A DNA stretch of 64,000 nt. It comes from Eurosta solidaginis. Taxonomy: Eukaryota; Arthropoda; Insecta; Diptera; Tephritidae. Below the pieces are notes generated by a model. The model had not been told where the DNA came from, ran no database searches, and worked only from the letters and a program-made list of their open reading frames with translations. The stretch is taken from the NCBI RefSeq assembly GCF_040869045.1, contig NC_090320.1, positions 246,884,978-246,948,977 on the forward strand, written 5' to 3'. Shown here piece by piece: positions 23,204-34,855 of this stretch. Position 1 is the first letter of the stretch; each line of letters starts with the position of its first letter. The position numbers and the translations under genes were made by a program.

Positions 23204-23530
23204 CACTTCCTTTATATAAATGGACAAAAATCAGCGAAAAATGTCTTTATATAAAGACATATTCTTGCTAAACTTTGATTTTTAAATTTTGAAATAGAAA
23301 TTGCAAAAATATTTATGAGAATTAAAAATATAAAAGTGGAGCGCACATTACTTGGATTGGAAAGTAGATATTATTAGTCCATCAATTGCGCTCCACCTTT
23401 ATATTTTTAATTCTCATAAATATTTTTGCAATTTCTATTTCAAAATTTGAAAATCGAAGTTTAGCAAGAATATGTCTTTATATAAGGAGACATTTTTCGC
23501 CGATTTTTGTCTATTTATATAAAGGAAGTG
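23204..23530. mobile_element. Foldback MITE
   Basis: The arms (CACTTCCTTTATATAAATGG at left, its complement ending TTTATATAAAGGAAGTG at right) are about 130 bp and nearly identical. A 60-bp centre is itself bounded by GTGGAGCGC and GCGCTCCAC. TTAA occurs one base outside each end (23199-23202 and 23532-23535), a possible TTAA target duplication. Confidence 0.85.
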
Positions 23531-23559
23531 CTTAAAATTTTTTTATTTTATCTTTATTT

Positions 23560-23880
23560 TCTCCTTTTCTTACATTTTCTCAGTGTCTTATCCTAACTGT
23601 TAAGTTTTACGCTAGTAGCTCAATGAGAACTTACATAAAATCAATCCCAAAATTCCCTCCGTTTGGTACGATTTTATATCTCATCCCGCGCGCCCCCTAG
23701 CGAATCTTTTTGTATCGTGTCATCGGCTGCCATCGGCTGTCATTATCTCGGTGTTCTAACCTATGTGTAAAGTTTCACGTTTGTAGCTCAATGAGAAATT
23801 ACTTAAAAATCGATTAGAAGATTTGTATGAAAATCGGACTAACAATCAACCGACCTAATATAAAGGAAGTAAAAAGGGAA
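23560..23880. repeat. Repeat with an internal duplication of about 163 bp
   Basis: GTAGCTCAATGAGAA(C/A)TTAC and preceding CTAAC...TAA(G)TTT(C/T)ACG blocks occur at about 23590 and 23752. The end TAATATAAAGGAAGT mirrors the start of the adjacent foldback, so this may be the rest of a larger element beginning at 23204. Confidence 0.5.
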
Positions 23881-24169
23881 ATTGTGCGGCCGTTGGCAGG
23901 TTTGTGCTCTTCCCACTGAGCTAACAAATATGTATAACATAAAATTTCCTAGGTATAAAAATTTTGTGAAAAAAATCGATGACTATCTGTGAAGCACTTT
24001 TCACAAGCGAAATTTTTTTATATTTAAATTTTCAGCAGTAAGCTTTAATATCGTCTGTTCGAATCGATCTCAAGGCCTTTGCAATGATTTTTTGAAATTA
24101 TTATTGTTATAATCAGAGCTCGGATTTCTATGCAAATTTAATATGTAAAATATATTCAATATATATGAA

Positions 24170-24290
24170 AACAAGCACGTGCGTCTAAGTTCGGGTGTAA
24201 TCGATCATTATATACTCAGCGTGAGCTTTAATTCATTTCAGTTCATTTCGGATAAATTACTATTCTGCAATCACGGACTTACAAAAAGTG
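24170..24290 (+). mobile_element. Family A starting-end fragment
   Basis: ACAAGCACGTGCGTCTAAGT, TCGGGTGTAATCGATCATTA and ATACTCAGCGTGAGCTTT match the start of the element at 17102. The rest is missing. Confidence 0.7.
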
Positions 24291-24545
24291 AATAGATGAA
24301 ACACAAGCACAAACTGCTGGTCGGTTAAAGCCGAATGATTGAGAATCAATATTAAGGAAGCTACCTATTTTTGACAGAACGAAAAGTAGTAGATGATGGC
24401 ATAACGCCGAAACCGCCTTGTCCCTATGCTAAATTTTATAAGATTATCATTGGTTCGAAACGAGCTCAAGGCCTTAGCAATACGTTTTTGTCATTATTAT
24501 TTTTGTTTCATGAAAAATATTTTAAATTAGGTTAGAAATGTATAT

Positions 24546-24990
24546 TAGGGTGCGTCGATTTGTATGGACGAAAGTTAACCGATATCGCGCCATCGATGTT
24601 TCCATAGGATTTTAGCACAGGAAAAAAGTCCACTCCGCATACCCAAAAAAATAATTTTCGAGCCAGCGAAATTTAATTTTTTTGACTTTTTTCGACTTTG
24701 ATTTTTAAGGTGTTTTTCATGACCTTCAAAAAACTGTTATAGACAACGTTTTTAGCGCACATTTTTAGGTCGGACAGGGTATACATGAAAATTTTACAAT
24801 CAAAAGAAAATTTTTTTAGTAGGTCATGAAAAAATCTTAAAAATCAAAGTCGAAAAAAAGTAAAAAAAAAATGAAATTTCGTAGGCTCGAAAATTATTTT
24901 TTTGAGTATGCGCAGTGTACTTTTTTCCTGAGCCCAAATCCTATCGAAAAATCGATGGCGCGATATTGGTTAATAAATCGACACAGTCTA
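24546..24990. mobile_element. hAT-like foldback MITE
   Basis: Long inverted repeats cover almost the whole 445 bp. The left end is TAGGGTGCGTCGATTTGTAT; the right end, read in complement, is TAGACTGTGTCGATTTATTA. Both are followed by CCGATATCGCGCCATCGAT or a close variant. The flanks ATGTATAT (24538-24545) and ATCTATAT (24991-24998) match at 7 of 8 bases. An 8-bp duplication with a TAGGG-type end is typical of hAT elements. Confidence 0.82.
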
Positions 24991-24999
24991 ATCTATATA

Positions 25000-25290
25000 C
25001 TTGGCAACATTTTCCTCCGAAGAGATTTAGGCCATACCTCGACTCCAATATGCATCGTGCTTCTACATATTTACACCAACCTCGAACGGTATCTGCAAGG
25101 CAGATGAATTTTCGTAAGCTTTTCATGGCAGAAATACAGTCGTAGTGTTTGCCAAATCACTGCCGATGGGCAACCCCGCATAGAAAAACTTGTTTCTAAA
25201 TGTTCGATATTGTTTGTCTTGGAGTTGAACACAGGACCTTCGGTATGGTAGGCGGAGAACGCTACCTACAGCCATAGCTGGTGATATAGA
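25000..25290 (-). mobile_element. Degenerate SINE copy
   Basis: CCTCCGAAGAGATTTAGGCC, CTGCAAGGCAGATGAATTTT, GGCAGAAATACAGTCG and GGTATGGTAGGCGGAGAACG keep the order of the family in reverse complement. It is more diverged than the other copies. Confidence 0.75.
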
Positions 25291-25374
25291 TCCATTTAAA
25301 TTGTTGCTAAACTCCAACCCATCAGTCACTTGAAAGCTCCGTTGCGCTAACCATTCGGCCAACATTGCGGCGGT

Positions 25375-25841
25375 TTATCCTTCTATCGTTCGAATCTCTG
25401 AGCTGTCGAATAAATAACTCCAATATTCAGTATGGCAAAATGTGCTGTATTAAGACCACTTTGGGAATAGTACAATACTGCGTAATTCGCTAAAGCGTGT
25501 TAAAATTAAACTTATTGACTATAGCTTGCGGTTTTTATGCTCTCAGTTATACTCGCTCACCTATTTCTCCTAAGATCTAGACTTTTCGTGAATATGCCTT
25601 CTTCAACAGTTGTCTCTCATAATTGGTTATTTAGCTATATGCGTGTGTATGTGTGAATGACAACTTCTGCTCCTAGCTGATGACTACATATGTGTTTGTG
25701 AGACAACCTCTTTACTTCGAGCTCCTGGTTATGTGTGTGCAATATTCTTCGTTGCCTCGTACATACTCGTAACTGTGGCTGCTTGTTTTTTTGTTGTTGT
25801 GATTATTTACTAACATCATAGTGATGCTAATATTCGCCACA
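25375..25841 (-). mobile_element. LTR of the TGTGGCGAAT family
   Basis: Read on minus, it begins TGTGGCGAATATTAGCATCA, has AGTCTAGATCTTAGGAGAAA, a TATA-like GCATAAAAACCGC, and TTGGAGTTATTTATTCGACA with GATTCGAACGATAG near its end. The last 50 bp seen in the solo LTR at 32735 are missing. No pol gene adjoins it. Confidence 0.75.
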
Positions 25842-25869
25842 ATATGTTTATAGCGTAGCGACATCTGTC

Positions 25870-26445
25870 TCTGAAATGGTATAATAAGTTTGTCATGAAT
25901 ATCAAAATTATGAGTCCTTGAAGGAGAAGAGATAGACCGACCAAGAAGTACACCTAAAATGTACGGATGACGAGCTGAGTTGATTTAGTCATGTCTGTCT
26001 TTCTGGCTGTCCGTCGGAACCGACCGGATCGAATCACTATAGAATATATATCTCATACAATCGATTTTTTCGAAAAAAAGGGTTTTTGTCATTTATTCTT
26101 CATTTTAACAGCTAGAAGATTAAAATTTTAGCCGCTAGATGTTTGAAAATTCACAAGATGTTTACACATATATTATTGTCTGAAAAAGCCGTCAAGATCG
26201 GTCATATAAATAATATTTATACAACCGATTGTTCAGATAAACGGTTTTGCGTAATTCCTCATTTTTACAGCTAGAAGCTTGATATTTGCATAGGATATTT
26301 GCATAAAAGGCATACATCGTATATATAATACGTATCCCGTACAACTGATTGATCAGATTTTTCAAATTTTAAGAAATTATTGTGCAGCTCCATTCATGAA
26401 AGGTGTGAGGTCCTCGGCACAGTCGAAAACAGTCCCGCCTTTACT
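25870..26445 (+). mobile_element. Family B interspersed repeat
   Basis: The left part has GGTATAATAAGTTTGTCATG, GATGACGAGCTGAGTTGATT, then GTCATGTCTGTC and TGGCTGTCCGTC. Repeated internal blocks (ACAATCGATTTTTTCG, ACAGCTAGAAG) follow. The right end is CCATTCATGAAAGGTGTGAG...CTTTACTTGTTTTT. It has the same order as 46541-51765 without the nested insertion. Confidence 0.7.
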
Positions 26446-27017
26446 TGTTTTTCTTTAATATCAATTTTCATACATACTTAGCACCTTCATCCCTGCACGC
26501 CCATCATTTTTCAACTATAGTAAAACATTGTATGCCTTAACAATTCACACTGAGTGCGTTATTTTTTATTTTCTGACCTTTATTTATTTGACAGTTATGC
26601 TTTGGCGAAACGCCAACCTTGCACACAACACGCTTCACTAATCTATATAAATGTGCATAATTTTTGCGTTATTATTTAAACACACGCACACAAACGCTAA
26701 AACTTTTCTAAAACCGTAACCAAGTTGTTTTATATGAAATTGTACTACTGATGGTACTCACGTGCCCTGTACACACATTATCCTGTTACAAATCTGTGTT
26801 ACCATTACCATATCGTTAGTCATTGTTGTCGCATTTGTATTGCTTTATACACAAATCTGCGCACGCTTATCTCCTCACCTGTCGTTTCTCTGTTGTCACT
26901 ACAACTTTCCTTCCATTCACGGATTTTCACTTCCCTTACGTGCAAAGACAGCTATTTTTTTACCTTTCCGTATGTTCGTCTTTTCGTTTTTCTACATTTT
27001 ATCGTAGTCATGTGTAA
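26446..27017. other. Intergenic, nothing recognised
   Basis: Overlapping short open frames at 26762-27081 are AT/C-driven and show no domain. No gene supported. Confidence 0.4.
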
Positions 27018-27025
27018 GTATACAT

Positions 27026-27712
27026 TAGACTGCGTTGGTCCCCATACAAAAAAAAAAGTTGCTAGTACTTTGTTTACTTAAGCCTGAATCTCTACAAAAA
27101 AGTGGGTTTTGTCCAATACCCACAAAAAAGTTGATTTTGTGGCATAGCGTTATTATTATAAATACGAAACTACAGGTTTGACTCACTTATTTACTTTGAC
27201 TTCCCCTTTTCATGATATTTTCCATATCTTTATTTACTTTTCAATCCAAACCCTGCATTTTTTCCTACAAAAATATGAGTTTCAGGTCTAAGTATAATAA
27301 GAATCAGGTAAAATAACAGTTGCAATAAATATTGAAAGTGTTATAACTTCTTTGTTTATAATTTTAGTAATATGGTTTCAAGGCAACATTTTCTTGAATT
27401 TTCAAGTACTTTCGTTTGGTAAGGAAAAAAACATACATTAGGGGCGGTAAAATTTTGTTAGCTGACCTAATCATGTGAAAACGACTTCATAGCTTAAAAG
27501 GGCATTAAACGGAAATGTGGAGCTTCTCAGGGCCAAAATAATGACATATCAATTTTAAAAATCGGTCGTCAAATAACCAAGTTACAACGAAAAAGCCTTT
27601 TTGGCTGTATTTCGAATGATCAAAAAAAATTAAAAAAAAATTTCCGAAACCCTCTCAACATAATCTTCAAATTTAGGGGCGGACATTATCAACTTTTTTT
27701 CGACCCAGTCTA
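27026..27712. mobile_element. hAT-like MITE, decayed
   Basis: The left end is TAGACTGCGTTGGTCCCCAT; the right end in complement is TAGACTGGGTCGAAAAAAAA, then GTTGATAATG. The flanks GTATACAT (27018-27025) and GTATAAAT (27713-27720) agree at 7 of 8 positions. An internal TAGGGGCGG occurs twice (about 27438 and 27675). No transposase remains. Confidence 0.6.
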
Positions 27713-27720
27713 GTATAAAT

Positions 27721-29859
27721 ATATATTCACATTAGGGGGGATTAAAAATATAACAAAAGATCGCAATAAATGTGCAATTTGGATTGCTTTAGCCAGCCAA
27801 ATAAGAACAAACCTATGTGCTGCCTAGCATGTGGGTGAGGTTTTTAATGTTGTATGTTAAATCTTCAAAACAGCGTAAGAAGGTTAAATGAGATGTTCAA
27901 ATAAGCTGTGTGTCTTCGTGCTACATATGACTCATTTACATTGGAATCGTGCTTCAAGTTCGATTGCATGAAAAAACTGTAAAGGTGAGTTCTGCGATTC
28001 TAACCTAACTTAAGTTAAAGGCGGAATAATGACTTTGTGTTTTCCATACAGTCTAAAGTAAATAAATAAATTTTTGTTTTTACTTTCATTGTGTCCTTTG
28101 TCCTGCTGATAAATAATTTACCGCATTCGTTGTCGCAGTTGTCGTACGGTCCGTTAATCTATAGGAATCATATCATTGTCGTTCGTGATTAGGTCAGTGC
28201 TTTATAGTTGTAAGCATTCTATGGGGTCGCAGAGGTTAGCTTTAATGGCTGTGTGTTATGTGCACAGTGCACACGTATGCGACCTCATCCAATATAAGAC
28301 GTTGAAATGCGCAATACTAAAATAAATATTTTCAGTAGAAGACAGTTGAAATATTTAGCAATTTGTTTTTTTGCCTATATACTTTCATGGCAAATATACT
28401 GGCTTCCACCTATTAAGCGAATCGTGTATGCGTGGCTAAGATAAAGTTTCTTGCTAAAGCAGACATCGGTCTAAGATGTTTGCTCCGTAGAGTCGAATAC
28501 GTCTCGAACTAGGTACCAGAGCCTCATACTATCAAAGGCTGGGCAGTTGACAAGTGACTGAATGATACCACGTTAATGTTTCGTGCAACGAACAGAGCAG
28601 AGGGTGTGCTGGATCTCAAGGCTCACCGTATAGGCTCGACACATGACAAGTCGTTTGGCCAGCCCAGCATTTGCTTAGCTTATTCGATGCCCACCTGCAA
28701 TAAGCTGCGAGTAATTAATTGGCCAGCGGACTCCCAAATTGAAAAGAGTTACACTGAAATGACTATCGAGTGCAGCGGAAAAAACATATTGGAGAAAGTT
28801 GCATAACAGACAGAACTCCGCGCACAGAACTGCCATGCGAAGTATTCTTATTTCGCCAAATTATCGTCTACTCAATGAGACGAGAATAGTTCCCACTAAG
28901 AAAAGAAAATAAATGCTGCATAAACAGTTATCGTTAAATACTCAGAACAAAGACTGACTGGTGAGGCAGGAATATAAAGGGACATCTCTGAAAGCACTAC
29001 TAATAGATTTCGCAGACAAAAATTTAGTCGCTTAAACCTGTTGATCATAAACATTCCTTCAAACTCATCTACAAAGAGTCGGAAAAGTCTTATGCCCGTA
29101 AATGCCCGGCGAACTCCGTTTTCAGGGTCCAATACCCCAAACTCCAGCACAGCATAGCAAACTTCCTATGGAGACATGTGCCACTCTGACAAACTTCGAA
29201 TACTGCTTGAACATCTGGCGGAATACTTTCCCGAATTGTTCCTCCTCTAGTTGGATACATCAGTGTGTAAATTCACCAGACTCCCTATACATAAATTTCG
29301 TTTCCTTCCTTGAGAGAATAAGAGTTACGCATTTAGCGTACAATGGTTTATCCTGCTAGGGACAGTTTTGAAGCCGGTTAGAATTCTATGGTGTCCTTGA
29401 TTAACAACCTTACAACCTGGAATAATTATTTGCGCCGTGACTTTGTCTCTTTTGTTGCACCGCTTCTTTCTCTGACTTTCTCTTCTTTGTCTGAAATTTC
29501 TGTTGCTGTCTACCACACCGGAACACATCCCCAGAGTTTTCTTACCTAACCAAAACCTTTACATCCGAATTTGTCAGCAGGGAATGGTGGAGAGGGGCTT
29601 AGGAAGGCTTAATCTCTTAAAAGTTTTCAAAAATTGTTAGTTACGAAGAGATGACTTGCAGACTTTGTTAGGAGACTGTTTTATGCACCTAAGTAATTAA
29701 GTACCTACTACCGGAAGAATGGAATCTGGCAGAAAATGAAATCATTGGTGGTCAAACAAACTAGTTTATTGTGAAACAAATCTTTATTTATCGAGTGTTT
29801 TTTTTATTTTCTTTATATTTCTCTAAAGTTAAAATAATACAATACATTCTTGTGCCACT

Positions 29860-29894
<35 letters not shown>

Positions 29895-30659
29895 ACGATT
29901 GTATACCCAGTAGGAAAAAGAAATTAATTCCAGGTTTCGTATGTAGAAGTTGTGTAGAGTCATTACGCTTGTGTGCACGTAAAAAAAAACTTCATATCAA
30001 GTACCAAACTCCTGTGCTATGGCGCGAACCGTCGGACCATCACAGCGATTGTTATTTCTGTGTGGTTAGCATAACAGGAATAAACTGCAGAAATCTACCG
30101 ACTGCTGTCCTACGAGTTCCTAGTGCTAGACATTCATCAGAACCTGAACCCAGTACATGCCGGAATCATTCAAAAAGTTTTTAAATACATTTCTAAGTAA
30201 TTTCCAAAACTGAATTCTGAAAAGGTTAAATATGGAATTCGCAATGGCCCACAGATTAGAAAACTAACTTGCGATCAAAAGTTCACTAGCTGCATAAAGT
30301 TCACTAGCACTTGAAAAATCTGCATGGAACAAGTTCGTTTGGGTTGTAAAAAATTGTTTAGAAAACAGAAAGTTACCTAATTTTCCTGAGCATTAGATCA
30401 ACAGATGCTACACTTTCAACATCTGGGTGTTAATATGAGTATCAAGATGTACTTTCTACATAGCGATCTGGAAAATTTTTCTGAAAACTTAGGCGATCTC
30501 AGTGAAGAGCAGGGCGAGCGAAAATATAACTCACTGTAATTGTTAATAATAAAGTTTATTTATTGACAAAAAGAAATTAGTTTTACTATAAACTTTGTTA
30601 TTAAAATATATATCATAGATATCAGCTCGCATGCAACAAGCCATTCGGCTCATAGAGGA
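27721..30659. other. No supported gene; unidentified and low-complexity sequence
   Basis: Short frames at 28576-28806 (plus), 28896-29150 (minus) and 29325-29528 (minus) have mixed composition, but no domain or family I recognise. They may be old retroelement debris. An (AT)n microsatellite lies at about 29863-29893. I see no RNA gene. Confidence 0.35.
29863..29893. repeat. (AT)n microsatellite
   Basis: About 15 uninterrupted AT dinucleotides. Confidence 0.95.
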
Positions 30660-30667
30660 CTGTGTAT

Positions 30668-31315
30668 TAGGCCGGGTCGATTTGTGGGGAGGCAAAAAAA
30701 TCGCCTATTGCTCTGTGAAAATTTTATTCTAGGGATCAAAATAAGAAACTTTGCCGAAGGAACCAAATCTCTAAAACGAATTCTGATGTCCCCCCCCCCC
30801 CCCCCCCCCTTTGGGTCGTAGGGGAAAATTTTGAAAAATCCCACTTTGAAATGCCTATGTTTTTTCTTTTTGGAGTTTATTTTTCTCTTTAGAAATTTAT
30901 TTAGTCAGAACACATGTAAATGAAAAAATGAATTTAACTTAGTAATAGAAAAGAAATTAAAAAAAATTATTAGAAATTAGCGTTTTTACAACCCCCTTTT
31001 AAAACCAAGGCATCACTGTGATGCATTTGAATGTCGTAAACATAGTTGTGTGGGTTTTTTATTCAACCGTTTTAAAAAATGAAGGTATCACTGTGACACA
31101 ATTGCAGATCGTAAAATTGCTTGTGTTGTTTTTTTTAAGCCACCACAAGACACAGCAGGTAGAATTGAAATTGACCCTACCCAAAAGTTCGACCCAAAGA
31201 GTGGGGGGGGGCATCAGAATTTAGAAGTATGGTTCCTTCGGAAAAGTTTCTTATTTTGATCCCTAGAATACGATTTTCACAGAGTAATGAGCGATTTTTA
31301 AATCGACCCGCCCTA
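30668..31315. mobile_element. hAT-like MITE, 648 bp
   Basis: The ends TAGGCCGGGTCGATTT and AAATCGACCCGCCCTA are inverted, and the inverted repeats continue for about 110 bp (GGGATCAAAATAAGAAACTT on the left, its complement on the right). The flanks CTGTGTAT (30660-30667) and CTGTTTAT (31316-31323) agree at 7 of 8. It carries a run of 20 C (30790-30809) near one end and a run of G near 31203 at the mirrored place. A closely similar copy lies at 45674-46287. Confidence 0.9.
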
Positions 31316-31329
31316 CTGTTTATCAATCC

Positions 31330-32733
31330 TAACTAAACTGGCCTAGTGCCTTTCAGACGTAGGACGAAACCATCTATGCCAGAACCATCTCTGGGTGGAA
31401 CTAAAATACAACTCTCAATGAAGGCAAAATACCTAGGGATACTGGATAGAACCCTCACGTGAAATTCTCATTTAGATGGTATGCCAAACAAAGCAACGAG
31501 GGCTTTCTTTGCCTGTACTCTAGTCTATGGTAAACATGAAGCATATCTCCAAAAATGGTATACTTGACATTTAATACTTTTGTAAAGCCAATAGTCACCT
31601 ATGCCTCCCTAGTTTGGTGGCAGAAGGCCACGCAGAGAAGAGCATCAGCCTAACTAAGCAAACTGCATCGACTAGTTTGCATTAGCATAACGGGTGCGAT
31701 GAGAACGTCCCCTGCTGATACACTTAGTGCTTTAGTGGGAACACATGATAGGGCATATGAAAGTAATAAGAAAATTCATAGGAAATCCCATATTACAACT
31801 CATGGAACTTTGTAGACAGAACCCCCTGGCAAACAGGCCCTGTCTCTGAGGTCTGATTCACGGATGGATCGAAATTCGATGACGGTAGAACAGGAATTGG
31901 CACCTATGGGCCGAACTTCAAGAAATCGCTACCAATGGGATGCTCCACACCACGTTTCCTTAGGCAGAAATTATGCAATAGAAGTTTGCGGTACAGAATG
32001 TTTACGGAGAGGCTCATCCTCAAAGAGCATCTGCATTATGTCGGACAGCCAGGTGGCCCTGTGTGCCTTGCAGTCCTACGCAATTACATCTGAGCTAGTG
32101 GCTGACTGCATTGAAATCCTTAATGGGATGGGATCCAAAAACAAGATTTTGTTAGGGAGGGTTTCCGGACATCAGGGATATTAAGGTAATGAACATGCAG
32201 ATTACCTAGCCAAGCAGGATGCCACAGCAGCATTATATTGTCTAGAGCCCTTCTGTGGACTCACAAAGGCACACACTAGGCAAACTATAAGTATTTGGGC
32301 ATCAAGACAATTCAGCGTCACTGGGTTGACTGCATAGGGCAAAGACTGGCCAAACTGTTTCTACTCTCGGCAACGCTAGTATCAGCCAAACTCATTACTC
32401 TAAGCAGGGAGAACCTACGAACTCTTATTGGGTACTATATTGGACACTGTAGTCTGCGATATCACCTAAGTATGTTATATCTATTCGATATACAAATTTG
32501 TCGTTTGTGAGAGCAGGAGGATGAAACGCCAGTTCACATTCCCTGCGTCCCTTTGGCAAGGCATATACTGTCCCATCTAGGTGTTATTACTCTTAATCCC
32601 CTTACGATATGGTGTAAAAAGAGTGAGGAGGTACTTAGATATATTAAAAGCCTCCACATAAAAAATTTGGCTGAAAGGTCTGCACAAAGGTCGCCGTGTT
32701 GCCAGGCCGAATAATAATAGTATCTAATGAATA
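31330..32733 (+). pseudogene. LINE fragment: RT C-terminus and RNase H (R1/LOA type)
   Basis: The translation, across several frameshifts and stops, gives the RT end (KYLGILDRTLT, KATRAFFACTLVYGK, FVKPIVTYASLVWW, LHRLVCISITGAMRTSPADT), then an RNase H domain with catalytic motifs FTDGSKFDDGRTGIGTYG, IMSDSQVAL and NEHADYLAKQDA. A Cys-His tail follows (CEQEDETPVHIPC) with a stop near 32712. RNase H after RT is a feature of the I, R1 and LOA groups of non-LTR elements. The copy is dead. Its 3' end lies directly against the solo LTR at 32735. Confidence 0.88.
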
Positions 32734-32734
32734 T

Positions 32735-33119
32735 TGTGGCGAATGTTGATATCACTGGGCTATTTATTTTTATTTATAGCTGGTAACCAAGCATGAGATA
32801 CAACTGTTCGCGAAATTACTAGATCTTAGGAGAAATGTTTGAACAAGAAAAAAATAAATAAATAAATGTAAGGCGCGATAACCTCCGAAGAGATTTTAAG
32901 CCGAGCTTTTCTTCCAATTTGCATCGTACTCCTTTTGATCAGTTTTGATTTAAACACGTTATTTGTTGTGAAGTATAATTGTGAAGTACTACTCACAAAG
33001 TAATCTAAATAAAGACCAGTTTGCCGTTCTGAATATTGGAGTGATTTATTCAAGAGTTAAGCGATTCGAACGTTAGCAGAAGGTGCAATGGGAAGCAGGA
33101 TTTCACAAAATTCGTTACA
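32735..33119 (+). mobile_element. Solo LTR with 4-bp ATAT target duplication
   Basis: It begins TGTGGCGAATGTTGATATCA and ends AATTCGTTACA. ATAT flanks both sides (32731-32734 and 33120-33123). TG...CA ends and a 4-bp duplication fit a gypsy-type LTR. The 3' part (GTGATTTATTCAAGAG, CGATTCGAACGTTAGCAGAA) matches the LTRs at 12054 and 25375. A SINE fragment interrupts it at 32850-32940. The internal genes were presumably lost by LTR-LTR recombination. Confidence 0.88.
32850..32940 (-). mobile_element. SINE tail fragment inside the solo LTR
   Basis: An A-rich AAATAAATAAATAAATGTAA start and CGCGATAACCTCCGAAGAGA, then CCGAGCTTTTCTTCCAATTT, ending near CCTTTTGATC. Only about 90 bp of the SINE 3' end was inserted. 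Confidence 0.85.
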
Positions 33120-33123
33120 ATAT

Positions 33124-33809
33124 TAATAAAGAAAACTAGATAACCTGGACTCCAACTCATGCCAGTTTCAGATTTCCCTTAATCAATACTGGTTATGAGC
33201 AGGGTACTTTAGTTTGAACGGGTTATACAGCGCTTTGCATCGCGTGTGAATGACATATTCGTTTTGTGTCATATGATAAAAATTTCGGTGGTGTGTATCA
33301 ACTTTTAAATTACATTAACGCGCACGCTTGGTTTGTTATTTTATATTTTTCTAATGTATTTACAATTTTCCCACTGGGTATGACTTCAACAATTTGTTTT
33401 TTACAATTATTTACTACACCGAATCCTTATAACATATAACAAACAAATTCTATTATATACATACATAGGAATTCTTTCTTATATTTCTAATATCAACAAG
33501 TGCTAGAACTCTTGTTTCAATATGCACTTACATAAATCTTTGCATGTATGTATGTGCAGTACAATTTCATTACGCTTAGTTAGTTACAAGACAATTACTA
33601 CACCAATTTATAGCTGAAGCCATAATTCTTTCATTTCTTACTTGACACCATTTGCTCCTTTGCACTTTCTATAGCAAATTATTACGGTTATATTTTTTTC
33701 AGTTTTTCATTTAATTGCAATAAAGGTTTCTTTGTCGTATTGACCTTTTTTTAGTGTAAACAATTATATATGATCTACAATCTTATTTGCTATATTTTAA
33801 ATATACATA
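33124..33809. other. Intergenic, nothing recognised
   Basis: AT-rich, with short TATGTATG-type runs. No gene or shared repeat is seen. Confidence 0.4.
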
Positions 33810-34855
33810 TGGGGTATTCCATCCCATTTCGACCAATTTTGAACCCGACCACTTCAGAATTGGCTGAAAGTTTTTCTTCTTTTTCTAGCTTACGAAAGAC
33901 GTTTTTCAGAAGTTTTTCAAATTTTTTCATCCAACTCAAAAAAAGTTATGAATTTTTAAAATAAAACCGTTTTTTTTTCAAAATGCTATAACTTTTTCAA
34001 AAATTGAACGTTTGGGATCTTTTTTTTTTAAAAATTTGTTTTTAAATGTACTTTTCGGAAAAAATTAAAAAAAATGTTTAAAGTTTTTTTTTTTTTGAAA
34101 AATCGTCTTTCGAGATTTTTCGAATTTCGCCCTTTTTTTTCTCATAAAAAACTTCAATCAATTCCGCAATCATCCCCACTAATCCCGGAGTGGGCCGAGA
34201 ATTTAATTTTTTTTTTTTTTTAATAAAAAAAAAAACTTAAAATTTTTTTTGTATTTTTTCCGAAAAGTACATTTAAAACCATATTTAAAAAAAAATGATC
34301 CCAAACGGTCAATTTTTGAAAAAGTTATAGCATTTTGAAAAAAACACCGTTTTCCATCTCAAAATAAGTGTTAAATATTTTGAAAAAAAACGGTATAAAA
34401 ATGCTATAACCTTTTAAAAAATTTACCGTTTGGGATCATTTTTTTTTTTTAATATGGTTTTAAATGTACTTTTCGGAAAAAATACATACGGGATGATTGC
34501 AGAATTGATTGGTTTTTTATGAGAAAAAAAGGGCAAAATTCGAAAAATCTCGAAAAACTGAAAAATTACAAAAAAAAACTTTAAAAATTTTTTTGAATTT
34601 TTTCCGAAAAGTACATTTAAAAACAAATTAAAAAAAAAAAAAAATCCCAAACGATCAATTTTTGAAAAAGTTATAGCATTTTCAAAACAAAAACGGTGTT
34701 TTTTTAAAATTCATAACTTTTTTTGAGTTGGATGAAAAAATTTGAAAGACTTCTGAAAAACGTCTTTCGTAAGCAGAAAGAAGAAGAAAAACTTTCAGCC
34801 AATTCTAAAGGGGTCGGGTTCAAAATTGGTCGAAATGGGATGGAATACCACCCCA
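33810..34855. mobile_element. Foldback element, 1.05 kb
   Basis: The ends TGGGGTATTCCATCCCATTT and, inverted, AAATGGGATGGAATACCACC begin arms of about 150 bp, including GGCTGAAAGTTTTTCTTC and TCATCCAACTCAAAAAAAGT. The interior holds several inverted copies of CCGAAAAGTACATTTAAAA and AAAAAGTTATAGCATTTT. TA flanks both ends. The second copy at 56810-57558 has only one internal set. Confidence 0.88.

Larger units (their letters stand above)
24440..25375. repeat. Opposed tRNA-like composite repeat, split by two insertions
   Basis: The left piece (24452-24537: GGTTCGAAACGAGCTCAAGG, then the ATTATTATTT block) and the right piece (25283-25375: TATAGATCCATTT, TTGCGCTAACCATTCGGCCA, ATTGCGGCGG) match the two ends of 16322-16575. 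The hAT-like MITE at 24546-24990 and a SINE at about 25000-25290 sit between them. Confidence 0.6.

Noticed and set aside
26762..27081. Overlapping small ORFs as a membrane-protein gene
   Set aside because: Three frames overlap with the same T/C-rich composition. No domain, start context or splice signals support one over the others.
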